Positions 29,691 through 37,643 of a DNA stretch of 64,000 nt are shown one piece after another. The DNA lies in assembly GCA_017858735.1 (NCBI GenBank), contig JAFMBH010000003.1:58712-122711 (forward strand). Reading direction: 5' to 3'. The notes below the pieces were generated by a model, which was not told the DNA's origin, did not search any database, and worked only from the letters and a program-made list of their open reading frames with translations. Both the position numbers and the translations under genes were made by a program. The DNA comes from Bacteroidota bacterium. GTDB taxonomy: Bacteria; Bacteroidota; Bacteroidia; Chitinophagales; Saprospiraceae. Positions within the stretch are counted from its first letter, which is position 1. Each line of letters opens with the position of its first letter.

Positions 29691-31049
29691 TTATTTTAAT
29701 TTTTGTAATTCAGATTGGGCCATTAAATATTGATAATACTTCATATTTTCTTGAAGTAAAGCCGTGGTATATTGGTTTTGAGCATCGTACATTTCAAGCA
29801 AAGTAACCGTTCCTCCTTGAAAGCCCTTCTCGCTAAGTCGCAAATAAGTAGCCGATGTATTTACCTGTTTTGCCATAGAGGCAAAAGCTTTTTTTGTGGA
29901 TATTACTTTGTTGTATGCCATATTAATAGCCATATTCTCTTGATTTTCAATTAGTTCTTTGCTCCATTTTAAAGACTGGATATCCAATTGAATCTGCTCT
30001 CCTTTTAACTTATTCATTTTATTCACCCATAATGGCATCGTTAATTGCAAGCCCCCCATGATGTAAACGCTTTTACTGTTAAATTGCCATCTAAATTCCT
30101 GAGAGCCTATATCAGAAAACAGACTGATTTGAGGCATAAAAAACTGTCGGTTTCTTTTTTCTACTAAAGATTGAATCGATAGCGCAATATCCATCTTTTT
30201 AAGGACCGGATTTCCAGGGGAAACAGTCAACCCTGTCAGATTTTCTGTGAAGTTATCCTCTGGAACAGGCTTTTCAAAAATGAAAGGCAAGTCATTTTCT
30301 CTGTTTAATAAAAATTTCAGATAAAGTTGTGCATTGATAATATTGTATTCAGTTTCCTTTAATTTAGTATCCAACATTTCAATTTCATTCTCCGCCCGAA
30401 GTATTTGAAATGGCAATGCTTTTCCTTCACGAACTAAAATTTGAATGGTCTCTAAGGATTTTTCGAGTAATTTTTTTGAATTTATTAAAATCTTTTGGCT
30501 TTCAATGACCAGTCCAAACTGATAGTATGCAAGTTTAACCGCTAAAATCAATTCCTTTTTATAAATATCTATTTCATTTTCCTGCAAGAGAATCTCCTGC
30601 ATTCTCACGTCCTTTTGGAGGTGTAAATCTCTATTTAAAACTGGGTAGCTTATCCTAATTCTACCATCGTAAAAATCGTTAGGAAGTAGTTGATTTTCAA
30701 CATTTTCTATTTGCGGAAACTGAGCGCTCTGGGTCACCTTATTCAGTGTACTATACACAGGATTCAATAAATCACCGATGGGCAAATCAATCGTTCTACC
30801 TCCAAGAGCTAAGGTATAGGAAAATGAAAAGTCAGCTGACGGTTTAAACCTTTTCTCCGCCTCTTTTAAGGCCAGTTTACCTTTTGCCAAAGGTATATTT
30901 TTCTGTTTTAGCAGCAGATTCTGTTGGATAGCCTCCGCTATATATTGATCGAGCACAGCGTTTTGAGTGTAAACGATCGAAACATTTAACAGAAAAATCA
31001 ATATAAATACAAGTCGAAATATATAGTTCATTTTATTAATATGTGACAT
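29691..31049 (-). CDS. TolC-family outer-membrane efflux protein (operon 2)
   Basis: Outer-membrane channel with two OEP repeats and long helices; 452 residues. The signal peptide is clear from MNYIFRLVFILIFLLNVS to YTQ. The track start lies six codons earlier (MSHINK); its ATG shares a base with the tetR stop (TAATG), which favours it through coupling, but MNYIF gives the neater signal peptide. The C-terminal LSEKGFQGGTVTLLEMYDAQNQY corresponds to the conserved TolC block. Confidence 0.9.
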   Translation of the reverse strand: MSHINKMNYIFRLVFILIFLLNVSIVYTQNAVLDQYIAEAIQQNLLLKQKNIPLAKGKLALKEAEKRFKPSADFSFSYTLALGGRTIDLPIGDLLNPVYSTLNKVTQSAQFPQIENVENQLLPNDFYDGRIRISYPVLNRDLHLQKDVRMQEILLQENEIDIYKKELILAVKLAYYQFGLVIESQKILINSKKLLEKSLETIQILVREGKALPFQILRAENEIEMLDTKLKETEYNIINAQLYLKFLLNRENDLPFIFEKPVPEDNFTENLTGLTVSPGNPVLKKMDIALSIQSLVEKRNRQFFMPQISLFSDIGSQEFRWQFNSKSVYIMGGLQLTMPLWVNKMNKLKGEQIQLDIQSLKWSKELIENQENMAINMAYNKVISTKKAFASMAKQVNTSATYLRLSEKGFQGGTVTLLEMYDAQNQYTTALLQENMKYYQYLMAQSELQKLK

Positions 31050-31666
31050 TAGGATTTGACAAGAAGTTTACTGAAAATGTTAAACGTCCGTTCAATAATA
31101 GTTTCCGGATTCGACAAACCAATCCTTAATCCCCTTTTCCTTATAGAAAGGGTAACCATACCATGAACGGTGCTCCATATTAAATAAGCAAGGGAATCGA
31201 CATCCGTTTCTTTTATTAGCCCCTTATAGATACAAGCTGAAATGACGGACTTCAAATAATCAAAAGCAGTTTTCCCTTCTATCCATTGAGTTTCATCGAG
31301 AAGATTAAGAAAATCGATCGGAGCTTCCATAATAAACATCAAGTCATACAATTCCGGATTATCTTCGGCAAACTGAATATATATTTTGCCTAGGGCTATG
31401 AGTTGTTCCAATGGATTTTCATGCAACTCTGAACGCTTCATTTGCTTTACTAATTCTAGGAAAGATTCTGTGTGAAGGGTATAAAATATTTCATTTTTGT
31501 CCTTAAAATATTGGTAAATGGTAGATGGACTATATTCAATTTTCTCTGCAATATTTCTAATGGTAGTAGCTTCAAATCCTTTCAACAGAAATAATGCTCT
31601 TGCCGTGGCTAAAATAGATTGCCTGGTATCTAATCGCTCTCGTATTCTTCTTTCCGATACCCCCAT
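31049..31666 (-). CDS. TetR/AcrR-family regulator (operon 2)
   Basis: 205-residue repressor with an N-terminal HTH (TIRNIAEKIEYSPSTIYQYF, about 35-55) and a C-terminal half resembling the WHG/TetR_C ligand domain (YLIWSTVHGMVTLSIRKRGL). It is first in the operon and overlaps the tolC-like start by one base. A 35-bp imperfect palindrome directly upstream of its ATG is the likely autoregulatory operator. It is divergent from the ECF sigma gene. Confidence 0.9.
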   Translation of the reverse strand: MGVSERRIRERLDTRQSILATARALFLLKGFEATTIRNIAEKIEYSPSTIYQYFKDKNEIFYTLHTESFLELVKQMKRSELHENPLEQLIALGKIYIQFAEDNPELYDLMFIMEAPIDFLNLLDETQWIEGKTAFDYLKSVISACIYKGLIKETDVDSLAYLIWSTVHGMVTLSIRKRGLRIGLSNPETIIERTFNIFSKLLVKS

Positions 31667-31667
31667 T

Positions 31668-31702
31668 ATTAAACAGTGTTTTATTTTAGAACATTGTTTA
31701 AT
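31668..31702. promoter_or_regulatory. Candidate TetR operator of RND operon 2
   Basis: Inverted repeat with 13-base arms, ATTAAACAGTGTT and AACATTGTTTAAT, 12 of 13 positions symmetric, spacer of 9 bases. It begins one base upstream of the tetR ATG, so bound repressor would block transcription start. The arms differ in sequence from the operon 1 site, which fits two separate regulators. Confidence 0.7.
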
Positions 31703-31783
31703 AAAAAAGGTTTAATGCTAATATTGAAAAAATGCAACCATTCTATAAATACTCAGTCTTTAGAATTGAAACAAGGGTAAAAA

Positions 31784-32335
31784 ATGGAACAACCCAATAC
31801 AGAAGACATTCACAGCTTGGTTAAAAAATGTTTACAAGGTAATCACAAGGCACAATATGATCTTTATCATGCCTTTTCAAAAGCCATGTATAATACCTGT
31901 CTCCGATTTTTGAGTGACAGCAGGGATGCGGAGGAAGCATTACAAAATGCGTTTATTCTAATTTTCAAAAACATGGAATCCTTTCGAGGAGATGCCACTA
32001 TTGGAGCCTGGATAAAAAAAATTGTCATTTATCAATGTATAAATAAGTTGAAGGAAAAAACCCTGGCATTCCAGGACTTAAATGCTCATCATTACGAGAT
32101 ACCTTATGAGGAAAGCAATAATGAGCTGCAATTTGAATATAATCAAAGCATGATTCCAATGATTACCGAAGCTGTCGCAGCATTACCAACAGGATATAAA
32201 ACGGTTTGTAATCTTTATCTTTTTGAAGGTTACGATCACGAAGAAATTGCAAATATTTTGAATATTTCTGTGGCCACTTCAAAATCACAGTATAGCAGAG
32301 CAAAACAAAAAATCAGAGAAACCCTAAGAAAATGA
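31784..32335 (+). CDS. ECF-type RNA polymerase sigma factor
   Basis: Sigma-70 family, extracytoplasmic-function type, 183 residues. Region 2 is seen in SRDAEEALQNAFILIFKNMESFRG with the basic tail IGAWIKKIVIYQCINKLK; region 4 in LPTGYKTVCNLYLFEGYDHEEIANILNIS followed by SKSQYSRAKQKIRETL. The following gene starts on the stop codon (ATGA overlap) and looks like its membrane-bound regulator. It likely directs transcription of its own operon and unknown targets in response to an envelope signal. Confidence 0.92.
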   Translation: MEQPNTEDIHSLVKKCLQGNHKAQYDLYHAFSKAMYNTCLRFLSDSRDAEEALQNAFILIFKNMESFRGDATIGAWIKKIVIYQCINKLKEKTLAFQDLNAHHYEIPYEESNNELQFEYNQSMIPMITEAVAALPTGYKTVCNLYLFEGYDHEEIANILNISVATSKSQYSRAKQKIRETLRK

Positions 32336-32868
32336 ATAAAATGGATGATTTAGAAAAATTTGTTCAGGAAAAAAGGGAATTATTCGATGTGAAAATTCCT
32401 AATGAAAAAATTTGGGAAAATATTTCCAAACAGGTTAACGCCCATACATTGCGCACAGTATGGTATCGTTCCAACCTATTTAGGAGTATTGCTGCAGGTT
32501 TTACCCTACTGGTCATTGGAGGTACTCTTGGCTTTCTCCTGGCAAATAAAAAGGAATCGCCCCTTTGGAATATTGCAAATACAGCGAAACCATTTACCGA
32601 TTTTGAAATGGTATCCCAAAAGAGCATTAACGAAAAACTATTCCAGTTAAGGGAGTTAAATGCAGAGGAAAGCATTTTTTCAGATTTACAACAAATAGAC
32701 AGATCCATGGAGGAGTTAAAAAAGGAATTGGATCGCATTCCTAAGGGTCAGGAGAAAATTATTTTAGAACAGCTCAAGCGAGGATATCAAACGAAAATTA
32801 ACATTCTTGACAAAATCATTCAACGTTTAGAGCCAAAAACACAAAAACAAGATGAAAAAGCAATTTAA
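32332..32868 (+). CDS. Probable membrane anti-sigma factor without zinc motif
   Basis: 178 residues: about 48 cytoplasmic residues, one membrane span (IAAGFTLLVIGGTLGFLLA, about 50-70), then a Lys/Glu-rich coiled-coil region (IDRSMEELKKELDRIPKG, LKRGYQTKINILDKIIQRL). I recognise no HxxxCxxC zinc anti-sigma motif. Position decides the call: it overlaps the ECF sigma stop by four bases and the next gene by 17. In Bacteroidota, similar small single-span proteins often follow ECF genes, so an anti-sigma role is inferred, not shown. Confidence 0.6.
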   Translation: MNKMDDLEKFVQEKRELFDVKIPNEKIWENISKQVNAHTLRTVWYRSNLFRSIAAGFTLLVIGGTLGFLLANKKESPLWNIANTAKPFTDFEMVSQKSINEKLFQLRELNAEESIFSDLQQIDRSMEELKKELDRIPKGQEKIILEQLKRGYQTKINILDKIIQRLEPKTQKQDEKAI

Positions 32869-33907
32869 AGTTTTCGTTCTATCTATTGCAGCCTTTATAT
32901 TACCTTTCATAATGGAAGCTAGAGATGTGAAAGAGACGTTTACCAAAAAAATCACGGAGGAATTTAATATCAACGCCAATGGAAAAACTAGCATCACCAA
33001 TAAATATGGCCATGTTGTATTAAATAATTGGGATAAAGATGCAGTTAAAATAATAGTTCAAATAGAAGTAAAAGCTTCCAATAAAAATGCAGCAAATGAT
33101 TTATTTGATGGTATAAAAATTGATTTTTCCAACAGTTCATCAAATGTAAGTGCGGCCACTGTTCTTCAATTTAACACCCAATCATATAATAATATGATAA
33201 ACACTTTAGGAGATCTACTTTCTTCAATGATTGGATGGTCTTCAAGTAATGAATTCAGGATTAATTATGAGGTATGGCTTCCTTATGAAAACAGCGTGGA
33301 TATAAACCTTAAATATGGAAATTTAACGGCAAAATCCATAGGTGGTAATGCAAATATTGATATAAAGTATGGAAATTTTACATTAAATGACGTCAAAGGC
33401 AATACAAACATTCTGCTTGGATATGGGAATGGAACTATGGGAAAAGCAAATAACCTCAATGCAGATATTAAGTATAGCAATTTAAAAGCAGAGGAAGTAA
33501 AAAAGGCAGATTTAATTACAAAATATTCTAATGTGAATATATTAAATGCAAGCATTTTGAAAATTAGTTCCGGGTATGATACTTATAAGATTGGGGGGAT
33601 TGAAAGTATAGAAATTGATGCAAAATATGGTGGATATACCCTATCCTTAGGCCAACAGGTGGAGAAGGTAAGATTATTTGGCAGTTATACTGGCTTTAAC
33701 CTTAAAATACCAAATGACAATGCCTTTGAATTTTATACCATTGGTAAATATGCTTCATTTAAATTCCCCTCCCCAGCACATTTTAATCTTAAAAGGGTTG
33801 AATCATCTACAAAAGAGTATAAGGGTTATTATAGAACAGCTCGGGGATTTTTTCTTCAAGCAGAGTTAAACTACGGAAGTTTAGTCATTGACGCGCCAAA
33901 CCAATAA
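32852..33907 (+). CDS. Exported DUF4097-like beta-repeat protein
   Basis: 351 residues with a signal peptide (MKKQFKVFVLSIAAFILPFIMEA). A KTSITNKYGHVVLNNWDKD segment resembles the beginning of DUF4097-type putative adhesin domains. The middle carries about seven short repeats around K-Y-G/S-N (LKYGNLTAKSI, IKYGNFTLNDV, LGYGNGTMGKA, IKYSNLKAEEV, TKYSNVNILNA, AKYGGYTLSLG), a pattern expected of a right-handed beta-helix. It overlaps the anti-sigma candidate by 17 bases, so it is translated with the sigma system and may be its envelope output or sensor partner. Function unknown. Confidence 0.7.
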   Translation: MKKQFKVFVLSIAAFILPFIMEARDVKETFTKKITEEFNINANGKTSITNKYGHVVLNNWDKDAVKIIVQIEVKASNKNAANDLFDGIKIDFSNSSSNVSAATVLQFNTQSYNNMINTLGDLLSSMIGWSSSNEFRINYEVWLPYENSVDINLKYGNLTAKSIGGNANIDIKYGNFTLNDVKGNTNILLGYGNGTMGKANNLNADIKYSNLKAEEVKKADLITKYSNVNILNASILKISSGYDTYKIGGIESIEIDAKYGGYTLSLGQQVEKVRLFGSYTGFNLKIPNDNAFEFYTIGKYASFKFPSPAHFNLKRVESSTKEYKGYYRTARGFFLQAELNYGSLVIDAPNQ

Positions 33908-33953
33908 AAGAACCATTTTTTGTTTTTTATGTTATTAAAATAAAACAAATACC

Positions 33954-34379
33954 ATGGTTGACAAGATTTTAAATCTCTTAGACGACGCTAAAAACAATAT
34001 AAAAAACCAGGCAGAGAATATTTCAGCCAGCGCCAAAAACCAATATGAGAAAATGGTTGAAGACTGGATTAAAATCATTCCACAAATTGAGGAATCAGGG
34101 TTGCAGCTGTACAGTTTTTCATTTAGCGCTTCTTTAAATCCGTCTATTGATGCAGAATTCAGAGCAAAATGTGTTGACTTCCCTTTAGAAAAATGGGAAG
34201 AACTCATTTCGCTGAATGAAAAAAATAAAAGTTTAGCTTTGGTTTACAATACCTTGAAGTCAACTTTTAAAATGTACCATAAAATTAAGCCGGAAATGCC
34301 CGAGGATTTTTATCTTCGTCTTCGCATTAAGTTAAGTCCTGAAATACGTGTGTATATCGGAGAGCCCCCTATTGCGTAA
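33954..34379 (+). CDS. Conserved-looking hypothetical protein, 141 residues
   Basis: No family recognised. The first 45 residues are strongly helical and polar (DDAKNNIKNQAENISASAKNQYEKM); the rest is mixed alpha/beta with LQLYSFSFSASLNPSIDAEF and ends with LRIKLSPEIRVYIGEPPIA. No signal peptide or membrane segment, so cytoplasmic. It lies 46 bases after the DUF4097-like gene and 6 before rlmH, hence probably in the same transcript. Codon use and density look like the neighbours, supporting a real gene. Confidence 0.65.
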   Translation: MVDKILNLLDDAKNNIKNQAENISASAKNQYEKMVEDWIKIIPQIEESGLQLYSFSFSASLNPSIDAEFRAKCVDFPLEKWEELISLNEKNKSLALVYNTLKSTFKMYHKIKPEMPEDFYLRLRIKLSPEIRVYIGEPPIA

Positions 34380-34385
34380 TAGTCA

Positions 34386-34859
34386 GTGAAAATAGAAGCC
34401 TGGTTTATTGGAAAAACATCCCCCGCCTATCTACAAATAGGATTAGATGATTTTACAGGAAGAATTAAGAAATACGTACCCTTCGAAACGGTTATTATTC
34501 CTGATATAAAGGATGCAGGTAGCTATGCTGCCAAGGACAGACTTCTTAAAGAAGGAGAAAAAGTACTTCAAAAATTAATCCCTCAAGATTATTTAATACT
34601 GCTCGATGAAGGTGGGAAAGAATTCTCATCTGTACAATTTTCTCAATTTATTGAAAAAGAATTAAATAAGTCTTACAAAAAGCTTATATTTCTGGTGGGT
34701 GGATCTTTTGGATTTTCCACGGAATTACAGCAGCGGGCGAATCTTAAAATTTCATTATCCAAAATGACCTTTTCACATCAGATGGTAAGGTTATTTTTTT
34801 TAGAACAAATATACCGAGGGTTCACTATATTGAATAACGAACCTTATCACAATGCCTAA
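34386..34859 (+). CDS. rlmH: 23S rRNA (pseudouridine1915-N3)-methyltransferase RlmH
   Basis: SPOUT-class enzyme that methylates pseudouridine 1915 in helix 69 of 23S rRNA on assembled ribosomes. The 157 residues match the family. The C-terminal knot carries LIFLVGGSFGFS and the almost invariant LSKMTFSHQMVRLFFLEQIYR followed by NNEPYHNA. The start is GTG at 34386 (first residues KIEAWFIGKTS match the family's N-terminus); no in-frame ATG fits better. It sits 15 bases before the rhomboid gene. Confidence 0.95.
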   Translation: MKIEAWFIGKTSPAYLQIGLDDFTGRIKKYVPFETVIIPDIKDAGSYAAKDRLLKEGEKVLQKLIPQDYLILLDEGGKEFSSVQFSQFIEKELNKSYKKLIFLVGGSFGFSTELQQRANLKISLSKMTFSHQMVRLFFLEQIYRGFTILNNEPYHNA

Positions 34860-34874
34860 ATTTTGTAGGAAAAT

Positions 34875-35525
34875 ATGGAGAATCTAAGTCTGACCCTTTT
34901 ACTGGTAATCATCATTGGTTTTATTTCCTGGCAAGGTTTTAATAAAGATCAGGTAAAAGCGAGGTTAATCTTTCACCCTTATGCCATAAAATACAATGGC
35001 GAATGGGTGCGATTTATCACCCATGCTTTCATACATGCTGATTGGAATCATCTGCTGATTAATTTATTTGTTTTATATCAGTTTGGCGAAGTAGCCGAAA
35101 GGTTTTTTAGTTATCTTTTTGGTGTCGAATATGCTTCCCTGGTATTTGTTTTATTTTTCCTTGGCGCGGTGATTTTTTCCAGCATACCTGATTATTTCAA
35201 GCATCAGGATAATCCATCTTATGGATCTTTGGGTGCGAGTGGCGCTACTTCAGCCTTAGTTTTTGTTTATATAGTTCAAGATCCATGGAATTGGTTTCTA
35301 TTTCCCCCTCTCCCCGCTTTATTTTTAGGCATTGCTTATTTGTATTATTCCTCCTACATGGACAAAAGGGGGGGCGATAATATAGGACATAACGCGCATT
35401 TTTGGGGAGCTACCTTTGGCTTAGCTTTTGCCTTTATCTCTGCCAGTATATTGAAACCCGAGTTTATTCAATACTTCATAGGCAAACTTATGGAAGGCCC
35501 TAGCTGGCCATCTTTTTTACAGTAA
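34875..35525 (+). CDS. Rhomboid-family intramembrane serine protease
   Basis: Six-span inner-membrane protease that cuts transmembrane substrates. The 216 residues contain the expected landmarks: FIHADWNHLLINLFVLYQFG (TM2 His/Asn block), the catalytic serine in LGASGATSALVFVYI (about residue 121) and the catalytic histidine in HNAHFWGATFGL (about 175). No extra cytoplasmic domain. It is in a tight row with rlmH (15 bases before) and the YdcF-like gene (15 after). The substrate is unknown. Confidence 0.92.
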   Translation: MENLSLTLLLVIIIGFISWQGFNKDQVKARLIFHPYAIKYNGEWVRFITHAFIHADWNHLLINLFVLYQFGEVAERFFSYLFGVEYASLVFVLFFLGAVIFSSIPDYFKHQDNPSYGSLGASGATSALVFVYIVQDPWNWFLFPPLPALFLGIAYLYYSSYMDKRGGDNIGHNAHFWGATFGLAFAFISASILKPEFIQYFIGKLMEGPSWPSFLQ

Positions 35526-35540
35526 TTTAATTTAAACCTT

Positions 35541-36314
35541 ATGTTTTTCATACTATCTAAAATTTTTGCCTTTTGCATTAAACCCATTGTTTGGATTATA
35601 GCTTGCTTTTTACTTTCATTCTTCTTAAAAAATGATAAACGAAAGCGGTCTTTTTTCTTTACGGGTTTGATTTTGCTGCTCCTGTTAACCAATGGAGCTA
35701 TTTTTCAGGGTGTTGTAAATTGGTGGGAACCTGATCCTATTACCACAAAAGATTTAGAAAAAGAATATGATTTTATCATATTACTCGGTGGATATAGTGA
35801 TTTCCAGACGGCCATGGGAAAATCGGAATTTCAATTAGGATTAAAAGGAGGTAATCGACTTATTACTGCTTTGAATTTGTACAAGAAAGGCATTGGTAAA
35901 AAAATTATACTTACTGGTGGTTCTGGCAAATTATTAGGGGATAAATATGGAGAAGCCGAGTACGTTGCTCCCTTTTTAAAAACCTTAGGACTGCCAGACA
36001 GCGCCTTCATTATAGAGAATAACTCCAGAAACACCTGGGAAAATGCTATATTTTCAAAGCAAATTGTAGATTCTCTTCAAAAAAACGCTTCTTGCTTATT
36101 GGTTACCAGTGCTTTGCACATGCCAAGATCAAAAGCTTGCTATGATAAGGCGGGACTACCCACCACGATTTATCCAACTGATTATTATTCTCAACAATCA
36201 GATAATTTATTCAAATTATTTTTTGAACCCTCCTCCTCAAAACTATTTGCCTGGGAAGCGCTCCTTCATGAATGGATTGGAGTCATAACTTATAAAATCA
36301 AAGGCTATAATTGA
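35541..36314 (+). CDS. YdcF/ElyC-family membrane protein (DUF218)
   Basis: 257 residues: two N-terminal membrane segments (IFAFCIKPIVWIIACFLLSFF and FFFTGLILLLLLTNGAIF), then a periplasmic DUF218 domain with IILLGGYSDF, KIILTGGSGKLLGD, ENNSRNTWENAIFSK and LLVTSALHMPRSKACYDKAGL. This matches the ElyC/SanA/YdcF group, in which ElyC is tied to envelope and undecaprenyl carrier metabolism in E. coli. The precise role here is inferred from the family only. It is 4 bases from the NUDIX gene. Confidence 0.85.
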   Translation: MFFILSKIFAFCIKPIVWIIACFLLSFFLKNDKRKRSFFFTGLILLLLLTNGAIFQGVVNWWEPDPITTKDLEKEYDFIILLGGYSDFQTAMGKSEFQLGLKGGNRLITALNLYKKGIGKKIILTGGSGKLLGDKYGEAEYVAPFLKTLGLPDSAFIIENNSRNTWENAIFSKQIVDSLQKNASCLLVTSALHMPRSKACYDKAGLPTTIYPTDYYSQQSDNLFKLFFEPSSSKLFAWEALLHEWIGVITYKIKGYN

Positions 36315-36318
36315 TACT

Positions 36319-36864
36319 ATGACAGATTGGAAAACCATTGCTAAGAAAGAAGTATATAACAATGCCTGGATTGAGGTAAGTCACCACGAAGTAATCAATC
36401 CATCAGGAAATAAAGGAATATATGGCATGGTTCATTTTCATAATAAAGCTATTGGCATACTGGCGGTAGATGAAGATTTAAATATCGTTTTAGTAGGTCA
36501 AGACCGTTACCCTTTAAATGCCTATTGTTGGGAAATTCCAGAAGGAGGTTGTCCCATTGGAGAAGATAATCTGTCCACAGCCAAACGTGAATTAAAGGAA
36601 GAAACGGGCCTTGAAGCTAAAGAATGGAAGCCTCTTTGTACCTTTCATTTATCAAACTCTGTTACTGACGAAGTGGGACAGTTGTTTTTAGCAAGGCAAC
36701 TCACAGCTGGCGAATCAAATCCTGAGGAAACAGAAAATTTAAGTGTCAAAAAAGTGAACCTGGAGGAAGCTTTAAACAAAATTGAAACTGGCGAAATAAC
36801 AGATGCCATTACTATCATTGGCGTTTACAAACTGGCACTGATGAAAGCAAAAGGAGAACTTTAA
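36319..36864 (+). CDS. NUDIX hydrolase, ADP-ribose pyrophosphatase-like
   Basis: 181 residues with an exact Nudix box, Gx5Ex7REUxEExGU: GGCPIGE followed by RELKEETGL (about residues 75-97), which binds the metals and cleaves a nucleoside diphosphate linked to X. The flanking WEIPEGG and SNSVTDEVGQLFLA are like ADP-ribose/ADP-sugar pyrophosphatases (NudF-type), but the substrate is not fixed by the box. It is last in the row rlmH-rhomboid-ydcF-nudix; the next gene is convergent. Confidence 0.9.
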   Translation: MTDWKTIAKKEVYNNAWIEVSHHEVINPSGNKGIYGMVHFHNKAIGILAVDEDLNIVLVGQDRYPLNAYCWEIPEGGCPIGEDNLSTAKRELKEETGLEAKEWKPLCTFHLSNSVTDEVGQLFLARQLTAGESNPEETENLSVKKVNLEEALNKIETGEITDAITIIGVYKLALMKAKGEL

Positions 36865-36893
36865 TCTGCTAAAATAGTAGTTGTAAATTTTTA

Positions 36894-37580
36894 TTATACC
36901 GATAATTCCTGATCGTCATAAATTCGTCCATTCACGCATCGAATAATTCTGGCTGGAAAAGTTTCCAGGATTCTATAATCATGGGTAGCAAACAAAACGG
37001 CAGTATTATTTTTTTTGGAAATCTCTCTCAATAACATTAGAATATCATCAGAAGTATCAGGATCCAGATTTCCCGTTGGCTCGTCAGCTAAAATAATTTC
37101 AGGACTATTTACCAGTGCGCGGGCAATAACTACCCTTTGTTGTTCCCCGCCGGAAAGTCGGTGCGGCATTGATTTTAACATGCCCGACAAACCTACCTGT
37201 TCTAACACGGTATTTATCCGATGGGTTCTCTGCACCTTATCGTTCCAGCCTGTCGCTTGAAGAACAAAATCAAGATTTTCTTCCACATTTCTATCTGTAA
37301 GAAGATTAAAATCTTGAAAAACGATTCCTAATTTTTTTCTCAGTTGGGGAATCGTTTTTCTGTTTAATTTGGTGAGATCAAATCCTGCCACTTCGCCCAA
37401 ACCTTTTTTAAGGGACAATGCTGCATATAATACCTTCAATAAACTGGATTTTCCACTGCCTGTTTTACCAATTAAATAAGTAAATTCACCGGCATGTATT
37501 CTTAAATTAACTTGTTGCAAAATCAATTTATCTTCCTGAAATATAGAAGCATCTTGCATGCGAACAATTTGTTGAGACAT
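36894..37580 (-). CDS. ftsE: FtsE-like ABC ATPase of cell division
   Basis: 228-residue ABC ATP-binding subunit. Walker A GKTGSGKSS (about 39), Q-loop FQDFNLLTDRNVEENL, signature LSGGEQQRVVIARAL, Walker B IILADEPTGNLD and switch His in FATHDYRI. The block LRKKLGIVFQDFNLLTDRNV is characteristic of FtsE, which with FtsX controls septal peptidoglycan hydrolases. No ftsX is in the window, so if this is FtsE its partner is encoded elsewhere; a LolD-like exporter ATPase is the alternative. A TAAATTTG -7 element lies upstream. Confidence 0.85.
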   Translation of the reverse strand: MSQQIVRMQDASIFQEDKLILQQVNLRIHAGEFTYLIGKTGSGKSSLLKVLYAALSLKKGLGEVAGFDLTKLNRKTIPQLRKKLGIVFQDFNLLTDRNVEENLDFVLQATGWNDKVQRTHRINTVLEQVGLSGMLKSMPHRLSGGEQQRVVIARALVNSPEIILADEPTGNLDPDTSDDILMLLREISKKNNTAVLFATHDYRILETFPARIIRCVNGRIYDDQELSV

Positions 37581-37599
37581 AATATTATTTTTAGGTTAA

Positions 37600-37607
37600 C
37601 AAATTTA
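37600..37607 (-). promoter_or_regulatory. -7 promoter element of ftsE
   Basis: On the minus strand TAAATTTG matches TAnnTTTG and ends 19 bases before the ftsE ATG. No clear TTTG at the -33 position was found. Confidence 0.4.
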
Positions 37608-37643
37608 ATATTTATATTGTAGTATTAGGATGAAATTGTCACC

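Noticed and set aside
36894-37580. LolD-type lipoprotein exporter ATPase instead of FtsE
   Set aside because: The FQDFNLLTDRNV block is closer to FtsE of Bacteroidota; no lolC/E gene is adjacent, though no ftsX is either.
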